Positions 44,306 to 54,228 of a stretch of DNA of 55,819 bases are shown piece by piece. The notes under the pieces are model-generated. The model had not been told where the DNA came from and made no database searches. It saw only the letters and a list, made by a program, of their open reading frames with translations. Every line of letters begins with the position of its first letter. Positions within the stretch are counted from its first letter, which is position 1. Made by a program: the position numbers and the translations under genes. The stretch comes from Desulfohalobiaceae bacterium (GTDB taxonomy: Bacteria > Desulfobacterota > Desulfovibrionia > Desulfovibrionales > Desulfothermaceae): positions 1 through 55,819 of the forward strand of contig JAIPEP010000001.1 in NCBI GenBank assembly GCA_021737085.1, written 5' to 3'.

Positions 44306-45565
44306 TCAAATCCGCTCTGGATGGCGGATGCGGCCGGCAACGGCGCTCGCGGCCGCCACCGCCGGACCGCCGAGGAAGACCTCGCTCTCCAGGCTGCCCA
44401 TGCGGCCTTTGAAGTTGCGGTTCGTGGTGGCCAGGCAGCGCTCACCCCCGGCCAGGATCCCCATGTGGCCGCCCAGGCACGGCCCGCAGGTGGGCGGCCC
44501 AATCACAGCGCCGGCCCGGCTGAAGATCTCCAGCAGGCCCTCTTCCAGTGCCATGCGGTAGATCCGGGGTGTGGCCGGCAGAACGATAAGACGCAGCCCC
44601 GGAGCGACGGTGCGACCTTCAAGGATCTCCGCGGCCTGGCGCAGGTCGCTGATACGGCCGTTGGTGCAGGAGCCGATGACCACCTGGTCCAGGGCGATGT
44701 CCTCCACCTCGTAAACGGGACGGACGTTGTCCGGCAGATGCGGGCAGGCCACCTGCGGCTCGAGCTGGTCCAGATCAATATCCAGGCTGGACTCGTACTC
44801 CGCGTCTTCGTCAGCAGCCAGGGGAATATCATTCCTGCGTCCCGCATCCCGCAGATAGACTGAGGTCACTTCGTCCGCAGGAAAAAGGCCCACCTTGCCC
44901 CCGGCCTCAATGGCCATATTGGCCACGGTCATGCGCGCCTCCGCGTCCATGCTCGCAATGCCGGGACCGAAGAATTCCAGGGCCTTGTACAGGGCCCCAT
45001 CCACCCCGATGCGTCCCAGAAGATGCAGGACCACGTCCTTGCCTCCCACATGGCGCCAGGGCTTCCCCTCCAGACGGACTAGGATGCTGGGAGGCACCTT
45101 GAACCAGGTTTCCCCCAGGACCATGGCCGCGGCGATGTCCGTGCTGCCCAGGCCGGTGGCGAAGGCCCCCAGCCCGCCGTAGGTGCAGGTGTGGCTGTCC
45201 GCTCCGACCACCAGGTCCCCCGGGCCCACGAGGCCCAGCTCCGGGAGCAGGGCGTGCTCCACCCCACAGACGCCTCCTTCGTAATAGTGCCGGATTCCGG
45301 CCCGGGCCGCGAAGTCTCGCACCCGCTTCACCTGCTCCGCGGAGTCGATGTCCTTGTTGGGGGTGAAGTGGTCGCAGACCAGGACCACCCGTTCCGGATG
45401 GAAGACCCGCTCCGCGCCCATTCGCTCCATGGAGTCGATGGCCAGGGGGGCGGTGATGTCGTTGGCCAGGACCAGGTCTACCCCGCACTGCACGATCTGG
45501 CCCGGCTCGTCCACAGTCTCGCTGGTATGGGCCTGCAGGAGCTTACTCGCTAGACTGTGTCCCAT
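44306..45565 (-). CDS. leuC: 3-isopropylmalate dehydratase large subunit
   Basis: 419 residues. The [4Fe-4S] ligands are in IGSCTNGRISD and PPTCGPCLGGH. GADSHTCTYGGLGAFATG and FFGPGIASMDAEARMTVANM also match the aconitase superfamily. Length fits the short bacterial/archaeal homoaconitase-like LeuC. Its start overlaps the leuA stop by 16 bases, so it is translationally coupled. Confidence 0.95.
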   Translation of the reverse strand: MGHSLASKLLQAHTSETVDEPGQIVQCGVDLVLANDITAPLAIDSMERMGAERVFHPERVVLVCDHFTPNKDIDSAEQVKRVRDFAARAGIRHYYEGGVCGVEHALLPELGLVGPGDLVVGADSHTCTYGGLGAFATGLGSTDIAAAMVLGETWFKVPPSILVRLEGKPWRHVGGKDVVLHLLGRIGVDGALYKALEFFGPGIASMDAEARMTVANMAIEAGGKVGLFPADEVTSVYLRDAGRRNDIPLAADEDAEYESSLDIDLDQLEPQVACPHLPDNVRPVYEVEDIALDQVVIGSCTNGRISDLRQAAEILEGRTVAPGLRLIVLPATPRIYRMALEEGLLEIFSRAGAVIGPPTCGPCLGGHMGILAGGERCLATTNRNFKGRMGSLESEVFLGGPAVAAASAVAGRIRHPERI

Positions 45566-47082
45566 ACGGTCTTCTCCTCCTTGCGGGCCAATCGGTTCAG
45601 GGCATTGATATAGGCCTTGGCGCTGGCCACGATGATGTCCGCATCCGATCCCCGGCCTATGGCGGTCTGTTCCTGCTGCTCAATCTTTACCGTGACCTCG
45701 CCCTGCGCATCCGTGCCCCCGGTGATGGAGCTAACGGTAAAGTGCAGAAGGTTCGGGGACTGCCCCACGATATTGTCGATGGCGTTGAAGACGGAATCTA
45801 CCGGTCCTGCTCCAAATTCCGCGGTCTGGCACTCCTTGCCCCCCACCTCCATCTTCAGGGTGGCGGTGGGAATGGCCATATCCCCGGACAGAGAGCTTAG
45901 ATAGAGGAGCCTGTAGCGATCCGGAATGCGGAAGATCTCCTCCAGGACAAGGGATTCCAGATCCTCCACATATACTTGTTTCTTTTTGTCCGCAAGCCTT
46001 TTCACCGCTTCGAAGACCTGGGTATGCTGCTCCTCGTTCAGACGATAGCCCAGCTGCTTCAGCTGCCTCTTGCAGGCGTGCTTGCCCGAATGCTTGCCCA
46101 GCACCATCTCCGAGGGGGGACGGCCGATACTTTCCGGGGTCATGATCTCGTAGGTCTGCTTGTTCATGAGCATGCCGTGCTGATGCACTCCGGCCTCATG
46201 AGAGAAGGCGTTGCCCCCGATCACCGCCTTGTACGCGGGGATAGGCTGGCCGATGACCAGGGACAGGAGCCGACAGGTGGGATACACCTGCTCCGTCTGG
46301 ACCCGGTTCTGCACCCCGTAGGCATCCTCCCGGACCCGAAGGGCCATGACTACTTCCTCCAGGGCAGCATTACCGGCGCGCTCCCCGATGCCGTTCAGGG
46401 TCACCTCCACCTGTCTGGCCCCTGCTTGCACCGCGGACAGGGTGTTGGCCGCGGCCAGGCCCAGGTCATTGTGGCAGTGCACGCTGAGCACGGCCTGATG
46501 GATATTGTTCACCTGCTCTTTCAAGAAAAGAACCAGCTCATACATCTCGTGAGGCTGCACATAGCCCACGGTATCCGGGATGTTCACCGTGGTCGCACCG
46601 CTGTCGATTGCGGTCTGCACCACCTGGACCAGGAAGTCGCGGTCCGATCTGGTGGCATCCTCCGCGGAGAACTGCACATTCTCCGTATAACCGCTGGCCC
46701 TCTTCACCGCCCTGGCCGTGGCCTCCAGTACCTGCTCCCGGCTCATCTCCAACTTATACTGCATATGAATATCCGAGGTGGCCAGAAAGATGTGGATCCT
46801 GGGCCTTCTGCTCTGGGAAAGCGCTTCCCAGCCCCGGTCGATGTCCTGTTCCGAGGCCCGGCACAGGGCCGCCACCTGGGCATTCTCCACTGACTGGGCG
46901 ATCTCCTGCACAGAGTCGAAGTCACCCTGGCTGGAGGCGGGGAATCCGGCCTCGATCACATCCACGCCCAGGGTATCCAGCTGGCGGGCCAGCCGCTTCT
47001 TCTCCTGCTTGTTCATGGTGGCCCCGGGAGACTGCTCCCCGTCGCGCAGCGTGGTGTCCAGTACAAAAACGCGTTCCGTCAT
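45550..47082 (-). CDS. leuA: 2-isopropylmalate synthase
   Basis: 510 residues. Condenses acetyl-CoA with 2-oxoisovalerate, the first and usually leucine-inhibited step. N-terminal [13 protein letters not shown], the metal-binding [15 protein letters not shown] near 205 and a C-terminal regulatory LeuA domain (about 380-510) are all present. The second ATG is used because AAGGAG is seven bases before it, but only one base before the first. It is the first leu gene and follows pssA by 127 bp. No attenuator with leucine codons is visible. Confidence 0.96.
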   Translation of the reverse strand: MTERVFVLDTTLRDGEQSPGATMNKQEKKRLARQLDTLGVDVIEAGFPASSQGDFDSVQEIAQSVENAQVAALCRASEQDIDRGWEALSQSRRPRIHIFLATSDIHMQYKLEMSREQVLEATARAVKRASGYTENVQFSAEDATRSDRDFLVQVVQTAIDSGATTVNIPDTVGYVQPHEMYELVLFLKEQVNNIHQAVLSVHCHNDLGLAAANTLSAVQAGARQVEVTLNGIGERAGNAALEEVVMALRVREDAYGVQNRVQTEQVYPTCRLLSLVIGQPIPAYKAVIGGNAFSHEAGVHQHGMLMNKQTYEIMTPESIGRPPSEMVLGKHSGKHACKRQLKQLGYRLNEEQHTQVFEAVKRLADKKKQVYVEDLESLVLEEIFRIPDRYRLLYLSSLSGDMAIPTATLKMEVGGKECQTAEFGAGPVDSVFNAIDNIVGQSPNLLHFTVSSITGGTDAQGEVTVKIEQQEQTAIGRGSDADIIVASAKAYINALNRLARKEEKTVWDTV

Positions 47083-47209
47083 ATCCATTCTCCTTGGGAT
47101 TCATGCCTGAGATGAGATCCCCCCCGACAGAGCGACGCTCCACAGACGCATGCGTTCTCTGAATCAGGGGGTCAAAATCAATTGGACAGTAGGATGGGTG
47201 GTGATCTCT

Positions 47210-47974
47210 TTACGAGGGCTTACGGCGGGAAAGCCCCCGTAGAAAAGCACTGCGCCCCCTGCTGTGAAGATAAAAGGAAATGGGCCCGGAAAGAAGATAG
47301 GCCAGGAAGAGCAAAAAAGGCACCAGCTGGGGCTCGGCGAGAACGAGAGCACTGGCGAGCACGACTCCCACGGTGGAGCTAAAGGGATGGAGCTTGACGA
47401 ACTCCAGGTCCTTGAAGGAGGCATAGCTGACATTGCTCACCATGAGAAGGGCGAGCACACAGATGAAGACCAGGGAGAAGGGACCCAGAAAAGTCTCGGT
47501 TATCGCCGCGGGCAAGATGTCGGAAAACAGGACCAGGGTTGCCAACATACAGGCAGCCGCAGGGACTGGCAAGCCCACAAAGCTCTTCTTATTCTGGTGA
47601 GTGCCCCGCAGGGTGTGGACATTGAACCGGGCCAACCGGAGCGCCCCGCAGGCGAGAAAAAGAAAGGAGCAGGCCACCCCCAATCTGCCAAAGCTCTGGG
47701 TTTGCCAGAGGTAGATCAAAAGGGCGGGACTAACCCCAAAGGCCACCAAGTCCGCCAGGGAATCCATCTGGATCCCGAATTCGGACCCCGCCTTGGTTAT
47801 CCGTGCCACCTTGCCGTCCAATCCGTCCAGGAGGGCGCTAACAAGAATGGCCATTGCGGCGATCACGAAGCGGGAGTCCACAGCCCAGAGTATGCCCAAA
47901 AAAGCAGCCAGAATGCTGCCAATGGTGAACAGATTGGGCAGTATATACAAGCCTTTGTGGCGCACAGTGCTCAT
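47210..47974 (-). CDS. pssA: CDP-diacylglycerol-serine O-phosphatidyltransferase
   Basis: 254 residues, multi-helix membrane protein. The CDP-alcohol phosphotransferase motif is DGLDGKVARITKAGSE followed by FGIQMDSLADLV. It makes phosphatidylserine, which the adjacent psd product decarboxylates to phosphatidylethanolamine. It starts 20 bp after psd. The two genes precede leuA, a frequent order in sulfate reducers (recalled, not checked). Confidence 0.94.
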   Translation of the reverse strand: MSTVRHKGLYILPNLFTIGSILAAFLGILWAVDSRFVIAAMAILVSALLDGLDGKVARITKAGSEFGIQMDSLADLVAFGVSPALLIYLWQTQSFGRLGVACSFLFLACGALRLARFNVHTLRGTHQNKKSFVGLPVPAAACMLATLVLFSDILPAAITETFLGPFSLVFICVLALLMVSNVSYASFKDLEFVKLHPFSSTVGVVLASALVLAEPQLVPFLLFLAYLLSGPISFYLHSRGRSAFLRGLSRRKPS

Positions 47975-47994
47975 TGCTTCCTCGTGTGCCCGTC

Positions 47995-48645
47995 TCAGCC
48001 CAGCTGCTTGGCCACGAGGGTCTGTCCGGCCACAACAGTTTGCTGAGGGGAAACGAAAACTTCATAACTTTGTGGTAGATAGAGGTCAACCCTGGAGCTG
48101 AACTGGATCATGCCCAGCCTCTGGCCTCGCTGCAGATGATCCCCGATTTCCACCCAGCTCAAGATGCGACGGGCCACCCATCCGGCAATCTGGACCACCG
48201 TCCAGTTCCCGCCCTGCTCATCCCGCAGGTGAAGGATATTTTGCTCGTTTTCCTGGCTGGACTTATCCCGCGAGGCATTCAGGTATTTACCCGGCCTGTA
48301 GCGTTGTGTGGACAGCTCGGCCTGCACCGGGGCCCGGTTCACGTGAACGTTGAACACATGCATAAAAATGGCCACGCGGTCTTTCTCCTGCCCGTCCACG
48401 GGATCGACTGCCCGGTCCACGCGGACCACGCGCCCATCCGCCGGAGCGACCGCGATACCCGGCTCCCGGGGCACAATCCTCTCCGGATCGCGATAGAACT
48501 GCAGGCAGAAAAGCAAGCCGAGCAATAGGACCATGGCAGCCACTGCCCAGTTAAGCACAGCGCAGATCAGGGCCAACCAGGCCAAGGCCCCGATCAGGGG
48601 CATGCCTTCCAGACGAAGTGGGGGTTGCTGTTTACTGCAGCTCAT
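47995..48645 (-). CDS. psd: Phosphatidylserine decarboxylase (short type)
   Basis: 216 residues. N-terminal membrane segments lead into a core with VAPADGRVVRVD, HVFNVHVNRAPV and the autocleavage region near residue 180. That region reads MIQFSSRVDLYLP, where relatives usually have FGSR, so the residue before the pyruvoyl-forming Ser is Ser rather than Gly. The enzyme would decarboxylate phosphatidylserine at the membrane. Short psd forms of this kind are common outside gamma-proteobacteria. Confidence 0.9.
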   Translation of the reverse strand: MSCSKQQPPLRLEGMPLIGALAWLALICAVLNWAVAAMVLLLGLLFCLQFYRDPERIVPREPGIAVAPADGRVVRVDRAVDPVDGQEKDRVAIFMHVFNVHVNRAPVQAELSTQRYRPGKYLNASRDKSSQENEQNILHLRDEQGGNWTVVQIAGWVARRILSWVEIGDHLQRGQRLGMIQFSSRVDLYLPQSYEVFVSPQQTVVAGQTLVAKQLG

Positions 48646-48685
48646 GCCTTACCTCTTATTACCGCATTCACGCTGGATCCCTCCT

Positions 48686-48868
48686 TCAGCCATTTGAGCT
48701 AACCCGGCGTTGGGAGAAATTGTACACCCCGGACAATACAAAATAATACCCTGGAAACAGCAGAGAGGCAAGCGAAACCTCCTCCACCCAGGCGGCATGG
48801 GGAAAAGCGCAGACACCCCCCACTGCTGCGGCGTAGAGGACGCAAAGGACTATAGTTGTTTGCCGCAT
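48686..48868 (-). CDS. Small two-helix membrane protein
   Basis: 60 residues starting MRQTTIVLCVLYAAAVGGV. The first hydrophobic segment is at about 5-22 and the second at about 33-49 (SLLFPGYYFVLSGVY). An AAAGGG lies right before the ATG, so the SD is poorly spaced and the start is uncertain. It ends 40 bp before psd. Unknown function; a role in envelope lipids is only suggested by position. Confidence 0.4.
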   Translation of the reverse strand: MRQTTIVLCVLYAAAVGGVCAFPHAAWVEEVSLASLLFPGYYFVLSGVYNFSQRRVSSNG

Positions 48869-48942
48869 CCCTTTCGTTCTGGAGGGATAGATATAACCAT
48901 CATGCCTGCGCAGATGCAGGAAAAACGAGGCATACAATGTTC

Positions 48943-48987
48943 GGAGCCGATCCGGGGAGAGCGCTCCACTCTCCCCGGATCGGCTCC
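48943..48987. terminator. Perfect 19-bp stem hairpin after the ABC-transporter genes
   Basis: Arms of 19 bases (left arm starts GGAGCCGATCC) are perfectly complementary around a 7-nt loop. It lies about 60 bp after the last transporter gene on the minus strand. The tract on that side has no T-run, whereas the plus side has TTT then TTTT; it is likely a transcript end or barrier. Confidence 0.6.
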
Positions 48988-49047
48988 TTTCCAATTTTAT
49001 TAAGCAATTCAGTAGATTCGAGACATTTACATACAAACAGGGCGGAT

Positions 49048-49713
49048 TCATCCCTTCCCGAATCCGGGAACGCGCAGCATGTCCTCCAGCTTGCGCAGCC
49101 CCACACTCGCCAGGGAAACCAAAAGCAGGTAGTAGCAACCCACGATAAGGAAGACCTCGGTGTAGCGGAAGGTTTGGGCGGCCAGGATCTTCCCCTCGCC
49201 GGTCAGCTCGATGCAGGTGATAATATAGGCCAGGGAGGAATACTTGATCAAATAGATCAGCTCGTTGCCCACGCCCGGCAGGGCACGGCGCATGGCCTGG
49301 GGCAGGATAATGTGGACCATGGTCTTGACGCGGGAAAAGCCAAGGGACTCCGCAGCCCGGATTTGGCCGCTCTTAATGGAGAGCAGGGCCCCGCGGATGT
49401 ACTCCGAGTGATAAGCCCCGCTACAAAGGGAAAATCCGGCGACTGCGGCCACGTAGGGGGTCAGGTAGATCCCGATGCCCGGCAGTCCGAAATAGAGCAT
49501 GAAGAGCTGCACCAGCAACGGAGTGCCACGGAATATCGTGGCGTAGGCGGAAGCGGCGCGGGAGAGCCAGGGCGGGCCGAATGTCCGGGAGAAGCCTACC
49601 AGGATCCCCAGCAAAAGACCGATGCACGCCGAGGGCACAATCAACAGGAGCGACACGATCAGCCCCTTATTGAGCGCCGGGACAAGCTCGCTCCAGATGA
49701 AGGATGGATCCAT
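49048..49713 (-). CDS. Polar amino-acid ABC transporter permease
   Basis: 221 residues, five to six membrane helices. The HisM/GlnP-type coupling loop is at EYIRGALLSIKSGQIRAAESLGF and the downstream ILPQAMRRALPG. It is the second permease of the cassette and lies 12 bp after the ATPase gene. Ligand cannot be told from sequence. Confidence 0.92.
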   Translation of the reverse strand: MDPSFIWSELVPALNKGLIVSLLLIVPSACIGLLLGILVGFSRTFGPPWLSRAASAYATIFRGTPLLVQLFMLYFGLPGIGIYLTPYVAAVAGFSLCSGAYHSEYIRGALLSIKSGQIRAAESLGFSRVKTMVHIILPQAMRRALPGVGNELIYLIKYSSLAYIITCIELTGEGKILAAQTFRYTEVFLIVGCYYLLLVSLASVGLRKLEDMLRVPGFGKG

Positions 49714-49725
49714 GGCTGTCTCGCC

Positions 49726-50484
49726 CTAGGCGTAAAGTTCGTTAATCTTGGAGCAAAAGGAGAGGGTCCTGCTCTGCTCCGCGCCGGAATGGCTGAGCAG
49801 CTCCTGTGGGGCGCCCTGTTCCACGATGCGCCCCTGTTCCATGAACATGATCTCCTGGGCCAGCGTCCTGGCAAAACCCATCTGGTGCGTGGCCATGAGC
49901 ATGGTCATCCCCCTCTGGGAGAGATCCCGGATCACCGCGAGCACCTCGCCGATAAGCTCCGGATCCAGGGCGGAAGTGGGCTCGTCCAGCAGCAGAATGG
50001 CCGGATCCATGGCCAGGGCCCTGGCGATGGACAGGCGCTGTTTCTGCCCCCCGGAGAGCTCGGCGGGATAGAGACCCTTCTGTTCCCAGATGCCCACGCG
50101 CTCCAGCTCGCGCTCAGCCCGTTCTGCTGCTTGGCGGGAGCTCATGCGCCTCACCTTGCGCAGGGCGATGCTCACGTTCTGCAGGGCGTTCAGGTGGTCG
50201 AAGAGGTTGAACTCCTGAAAGATCATTCCGATCTGCTGCCTGTAGGCCAGGACTTCCCGCTTGCGGCGGAAGGTGACCTCCCTGCCATCCAGGACGATCC
50301 TGCCGCTGTCCGGGAAAAGGAGCAGGTTGATGCACTGCAGCAGCGTGCTCTTTCCCCCTCCCGAGGGACCGATGAGGACCTTGAGATCCCCCTTGCGGAC
50401 CACCATGTCCACATCGCTCAGGATGCTTGTGCCGCTTATCGTCTTGCTCAAGCCCTCGACCCGGAGCAATTCCTCTTCAGCCAT
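49726..50484 (-). CDS. Amino-acid ABC transporter ATP-binding protein
   Basis: 252 residues. Walker A GPSGGGKST, signature LSGGQKQRLSIARALA, Walker B ILLLDEPTSALDPE and the H-loop MLMATHQMGFA are complete. It belongs to the GlnQ/HisP group. The ATG at MAEEELLRVEG is chosen although its SD is poor; a GTG nine codons earlier is an alternative. Confidence 0.93.
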   Translation of the reverse strand: MAEEELLRVEGLSKTISGTSILSDVDMVVRKGDLKVLIGPSGGGKSTLLQCINLLLFPDSGRIVLDGREVTFRRKREVLAYRQQIGMIFQEFNLFDHLNALQNVSIALRKVRRMSSRQAAERAERELERVGIWEQKGLYPAELSGGQKQRLSIARALAMDPAILLLDEPTSALDPELIGEVLAVIRDLSQRGMTMLMATHQMGFARTLAQEIMFMEQGRIVEQGAPQELLSHSGAEQSRTLSFCSKINELYA

Positions 50485-50698
50485 AGTCCCGCCGCCAATA
50501 ACTCCCCTCACTCGGGCCCTTCGACACCTCTGGCCGCAATTCGTCCGAGTTCGGGATTTGGAGTTGAGTGATTGATTCTTCGTGAACCGGGAAGCGGAAT
50601 GAGCCCCGAAGATGTAAGTGCCCGGATCGCACTCAGGCCGTCATCCGGCGCGCCGCATCTGTCGTCTGTCCTTTGAACTCCGGCTTTTCCCAACCGAC

Positions 50699-50730
50699 TC
50701 ACCGACGCACTGACTCACCGAGTCACTGAC
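50699..50730. repeat. Two 16-bp tandem repeats
   Basis: TCACCGACGCACTGAC followed by TCACCGAGTCACTGAC; 14 of 16 bases match. They lie in the 263-bp gap between the ATPase and first-permease genes, where no gene was found. Confidence 0.5.
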
Positions 50731-50747
50731 ACACCGGGCCTCCGCGG

Positions 50748-51416
50748 CTAGCTGGAATAGCCCGGGATATAGAGCTTTTTCTCCAGCCTGTGCAGCAGGT
50801 GGACTCCGGCCCAGGTCAGACAGAAATAGATCACTCCGGCTGTGAGATAAAGGGCAAAATGCTCGTATGTACGCGAGGCGACGAAATGGGTCCTGGACAG
50901 GATCTCTGGAGCGCCCAGGACAAAGGCGATTGCCGAGTCCTTGAGCACGATGGAGTACTCGTTGGCCCAGCCGGGAATGGACGTGCGCAGGACCTGGGGA
51001 AGGATAATGGACACCACCGCCCTGGTATCGCTCATCCCCAGCGCCCGGGCCGCCTTGAGCTGCCCGTGGGGCAGGGCCTCGATCCCTCCCCGGAAGATCT
51101 GCGACTGGTAGGCCACTCCGCGCAGCCCCAGCACTAGTGCCGCGGTCACGATGGCGGACAGATTCAGATTGAGGGCGTTGAACAGCCCGAAGTAGAACAG
51201 AAAGAACAGGACCAGCACCGGGATGCCGCGAAAGAACCACACGTATATCGCGGCTGTATAGCGGATCGGTCGTGTGCCGTAGACTTGGCCCACGGCCATG
51301 GGCAGGCCCAGGGCAAGGCCGATGAGCATGGCCCCGAGGACGATTCCCACGGTGACCAGGCTGCCTTGCAGGATATAGGGCAGGGCGTTCTTCACCGCTA
51401 GCAGGGATTCGAGCAT
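50748..51416 (-). CDS. Polar amino-acid ABC transporter permease
   Basis: 222 residues with hydrophobic helices (GIVLGAMLIGLALGLPMAVG and others) and the coupling motif SQIFRGGIEALPHGQLKAARALGM before ILPQVLRTSIPG. It is the first permease after the binding protein. The ATG used (MLESLLAVK) starts the protein before its first helix; the longer frame has no SD. Confidence 0.92.
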   Translation of the reverse strand: MLESLLAVKNALPYILQGSLVTVGIVLGAMLIGLALGLPMAVGQVYGTRPIRYTAAIYVWFFRGIPVLVLFFLFYFGLFNALNLNLSAIVTAALVLGLRGVAYQSQIFRGGIEALPHGQLKAARALGMSDTRAVVSIILPQVLRTSIPGWANEYSIVLKDSAIAFVLGAPEILSRTHFVASRTYEHFALYLTAGVIYFCLTWAGVHLLHRLEKKLYIPGYSS

Positions 51417-51462
51417 ACAAGCCAGCCTGACCGGGAATACCGCATCAATTCGGACACCTGCC

Positions 51463-51475
51463 GGGGCGCGGCCCC
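51463..51475. promoter_or_regulatory. GC-rich hairpin between binding protein and permease genes
   Basis: GGGGC and GCCCC around GCG. Small hairpins between a binding-protein gene and its permease often lower downstream expression; here the stem is short and the role inferred. Confidence 0.3.
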
Positions 51476-51540
51476 CGCACTTGCCGGACACCCTCTGTAT
51501 CCGGCCAGCGGTTACCTGCCCCGGCTATTCCAGAAACGGC

Positions 51541-52296
51541 CTAGTGGCCGCCGGGTTCGTACTTCTGCACCAGCTTGTCCCAGTAGGGATCGTTCTTGAG
51601 CTTTCTCAGGCCCTCGTTCAGGGTCTGCAGGAGCTCCTCGTCCCCCTTGCGCACTGCATAGCCGAAGGACTCCGGCTCCATGCCGAAGGTGCCCAGGATG
51701 GTGACCGGCTTCTCCTCCTGAGCATCCTTGGCCGGAGCCATGTCCATGGCCGCCGCCTGGACGCGGCCGTTGACCACGTCCGCCACCGCCATGGGAGCGG
51801 AATCGTAGTAGCGAAGGGTGTAACCGTAGTCGTCCTGGTGCGACTTGAGCCACTCTGCGCTGGTGGTGCCGCGCTGCACCCCGAGCCGCTCCCCGGACAT
51901 GATCTCCTCCACGCCCAGATCCGAATCCTGCCGCACCACGAGGACCTTCTTCACCTTCCAGTAGGGGATGGTGAAGTCCACCTGCTCCTTGCGCTGCTCG
52001 GTGATGCTCATGCCCGAGGCGATGAAGTCGATCTTCTCGCTCTTCAGGGCGGGGATGATCCCGTCCCAGTCGATGGGCTTATGGGTCACCTCAAAGCCCA
52101 TCTCCTCGGCGATCCATTCCACGGCGTCCACGTCGAAGCCGCTGGGCTCGCCGGACTCATCCACATAGGCGAAGGGAGGATAATTGGCGTCGATTCCGTT
52201 GACGTAACTCTGTCCAGCCACCGCGGAGAACGGGGCGGCAAACAGAGCCAGACCGATAGCCAGACAAACGAGCCAGAGAAGTCCTTGCTTGTTCAT
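51541..52296 (-). CDS. Periplasmic amino-acid-binding protein
   Basis: 251 residues. A signal peptide (MNKQGLLWLVCLAIGLALF, cleavage after SAVAG) precedes an SBP type 3 fold: NYPPFAYVDESGEPSGFDVD near 38, ALKSEKIDFIASGMSIT and the RLGVQRGTTSAEWL hinge region. It captures a polar amino acid and delivers it to the two permeases. AGAGGTG precedes the ATG. It is the promoter-proximal gene of the transporter. Confidence 0.93.
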   Translation of the reverse strand: MNKQGLLWLVCLAIGLALFAAPFSAVAGQSYVNGIDANYPPFAYVDESGEPSGFDVDAVEWIAEEMGFEVTHKPIDWDGIIPALKSEKIDFIASGMSITEQRKEQVDFTIPYWKVKKVLVVRQDSDLGVEEIMSGERLGVQRGTTSAEWLKSHQDDYGYTLRYYDSAPMAVADVVNGRVQAAAMDMAPAKDAQEEKPVTILGTFGMEPESFGYAVRKGDEELLQTLNEGLRKLKNDPYWDKLVQKYEPGGH

Positions 52297-52515
52297 TCTC
52301 GCACCTCTTGTTTCCGGTTTTGCGCCCCGGAACGAGGCCATCCGCCTCTCCCGGGACATTTCAGGACAATCCCAACCACCGAAACGAAGTCTCTTTGCCG
52401 TGCAAAGCCTCCACGTGACGAAACGCGTCAAGGACTCGGGCAGTCCGCGATTATGGGACGGAACCGCCAGTTCTAGGTGGGATCCGGATCTCAGTAGCAA
52501 AATTGCTGGGTACAC

Positions 52516-54228
52516 TCAAGAAGAAACTGAGGCGCCCCCTTGCTCCCGCTTCTCGATCTTGGCCCAGGTGTCCTTGAGCGCGACAGCCATGTTGAACACC
52601 AGGGGCTCGTGCCGGGAGTCTCCGTTCAGGCAGAAATAGCCCTTGCGCTCGAACTGCAGCCTGGTCCCGGAGTCGATTCCCCGCAGGGCGGGCTCGACCT
52701 TGCATCCGGAGACAACGCGCAGCGAATCCGGGTTGATGTACTGCACGAAGTCCACGCCCTTTTTCTCCTCGCGAGTAGGATCGGCCTTGGTAAAGAGACG
52801 GTCGTAGAGCCGGAACTCCGCATCCAGGCAGTGTCTGGCGGATACCCAGTGCAGGGTGCCCTTGACCTTGCGTCCGTCCGGGGAGGAGCCTCCGCGCGAC
52901 TCCGGATCGTAGGTGCAGTGCAGCTCGGTAATCTCTCCGTTATCGTCCTTGACCACGTCCACACAGGTGATGAAGTAGGCGTAGCGCAGCCGGACCTCCC
53001 GTCCCGGGGCCAGCCGAAAATACTTTTTGGGCGGGTCCTCGCGGAAATCGTCCCGTTCGATGTAGATCTCCCGGGAAAAGGGCAGACCCCGAGTGCCCAT
53101 GGACTCGTCCTCCGGATTGTTGATCCCCTCCAGCTCCTCCTCCCCGTCCTGGGGATAATTGACAATGACCACCTTGAGCGGATCCTGCACGCCCATGAAT
53201 CGCGGCGCGCGATAGTTGAGGTCGTCGCGCAGGGCGTGCTCCAGCATGGACATCTGCACCAGGCTCTCGCTCTTGCCCACACCGATCATGTCGCAGAAGT
53301 TGCGGATGGCCCCCGGAGTATAGCCGCGCCTGCGCAGGCCGGAGAGAGTGGGCATCCTGGGATCGTCCCAGCCGTCCACGTACCCCTCCTCCACCAGCCG
53401 GTTTAGCCTACGCTTGCTGAGCACGGTGTAGGTCAGGTTCATTCGGGCAAACTCGATCTGCTTGGGCCGACTGGGCACGGGAAGATGCTCGATGAACCAG
53501 TCGTACAGGGGCCTGTGGTCCTCGAACTCCTGGGAGCACAGGGAATGGGTGATCCCTTCCTCGGCGTCGGACAGGCAATGGGCGAAGTCGTAGGTGGGAT
53601 AAATGCACCACGCGTCCCCTGTGCGATGGTGCGTGGCGTGCAAGATACGGAAGATAACCGGATCGCGCATGTTCAGATTGGAAGAGCCCATATCGATCTT
53701 GGCCCGCAGGACTTGGCTCCCCTCTGCGAATTCCCCCCGGCGCATGCGCTGAAATAGATCCAGATTCTCTTCTGTGCTCCTGTTCCTGTAAGGGCTCTCC
53801 GTACCCGCCTCGGTCAGAGTCCCCCTGTATTGCCTGATTTCTTCCGGGGTAAGGCTGCAGACAAATGCCCTATCCTGCTTGATCAGCTCCACAGCGTATT
53901 GATAGAGTTGCTCGAAATAATCCGAAGCATAGTACAGGTGCTCTCCCCAATCAAATCCGAGCCAGGCTACATCTTCCCGAATGGAGTCTACATAGACTTC
54001 CTCTTCATTAAGGGGATTCGTATCGTCGAAGCGCAGATGACACCTACCCCTGTATTCCCAAGCCAGTCCGAAATTGAGGCAAATGGATTTGGCGTGACCT
54101 ATATGGAGATATCCGTTAGGCTCGGGGGGAAAACGGGTCACTAGTTGTCTTAGCTGATTGCTCGCAAAGTCCTCTTCGATTATGTTACGTATGAAATGCG
54201 GTTGCATGGAGTGCTCTCTATCCGTCAT
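52516..54228 (-). CDS. glnS: Glutaminyl-tRNA synthetase
   Basis: 570 residues. Class I synthetase with HIGH motif [17 protein letters not shown] near residue 38-54, the KMSKS-like [11 protein letters not shown], and anticodon-binding beta-barrels in the second half. It charges tRNA-Gln directly, so the organism need not rely only on the amidotransferase route. The chosen ATG has AGGAG upstream; an ATG 12 codons earlier is possible but has no SD. Confidence 0.96.
   Translation of the reverse strand: MTDREHSMQPHFIRNIIEEDFASNQLRQLVTRFPPEPNGYLHIGHAKSICLNFGLAWEYRGRCHLRFDDTNPLNEEEVYVDSIREDVAWLGFDWGEHLYYASDYFEQLYQYAVELIKQDRAFVCSLTPEEIRQYRGTLTEAGTESPYRNRSTEENLDLFQRMRRGEFAEGSQVLRAKIDMGSSNLNMRDPVIFRILHATHHRTGDAWCIYPTYDFAHCLSDAEEGITHSLCSQEFEDHRPLYDWFIEHLPVPSRPKQIEFARMNLTYTVLSKRRLNRLVEEGYVDGWDDPRMPTLSGLRRRGYTPGAIRNFCDMIGVGKSESLVQMSMLEHALRDDLNYRAPRFMGVQDPLKVVIVNYPQDGEEELEGINNPEDESMGTRGLPFSREIYIERDDFREDPPKKYFRLAPGREVRLRYAYFITCVDVVKDDNGEITELHCTYDPESRGGSSPDGRKVKGTLHWVSARHCLDAEFRLYDRLFTKADPTREEKKGVDFVQYINPDSLRVVSGCKVEPALRGIDSGTRLQFERKGYFCLNGDSRHEPLVFNMAVALKDTWAKIEKREQGGASVSS

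Noticed and set aside
47101-47151. 16-residue leader peptide before leuA
   Set aside because: It has no run of leucine codons and no clear SD, so a classical leucine attenuator is not supported.
48856-50571. 571-codon plus-strand frame opposite the ABC-transporter genes
   Set aside because: Antisense shadow of two well-defined transporter genes.
50641-51420. 259-codon minus frame overlapping the permease gene
   Set aside because: Out of frame with a clear permease; no membrane segments or motifs.
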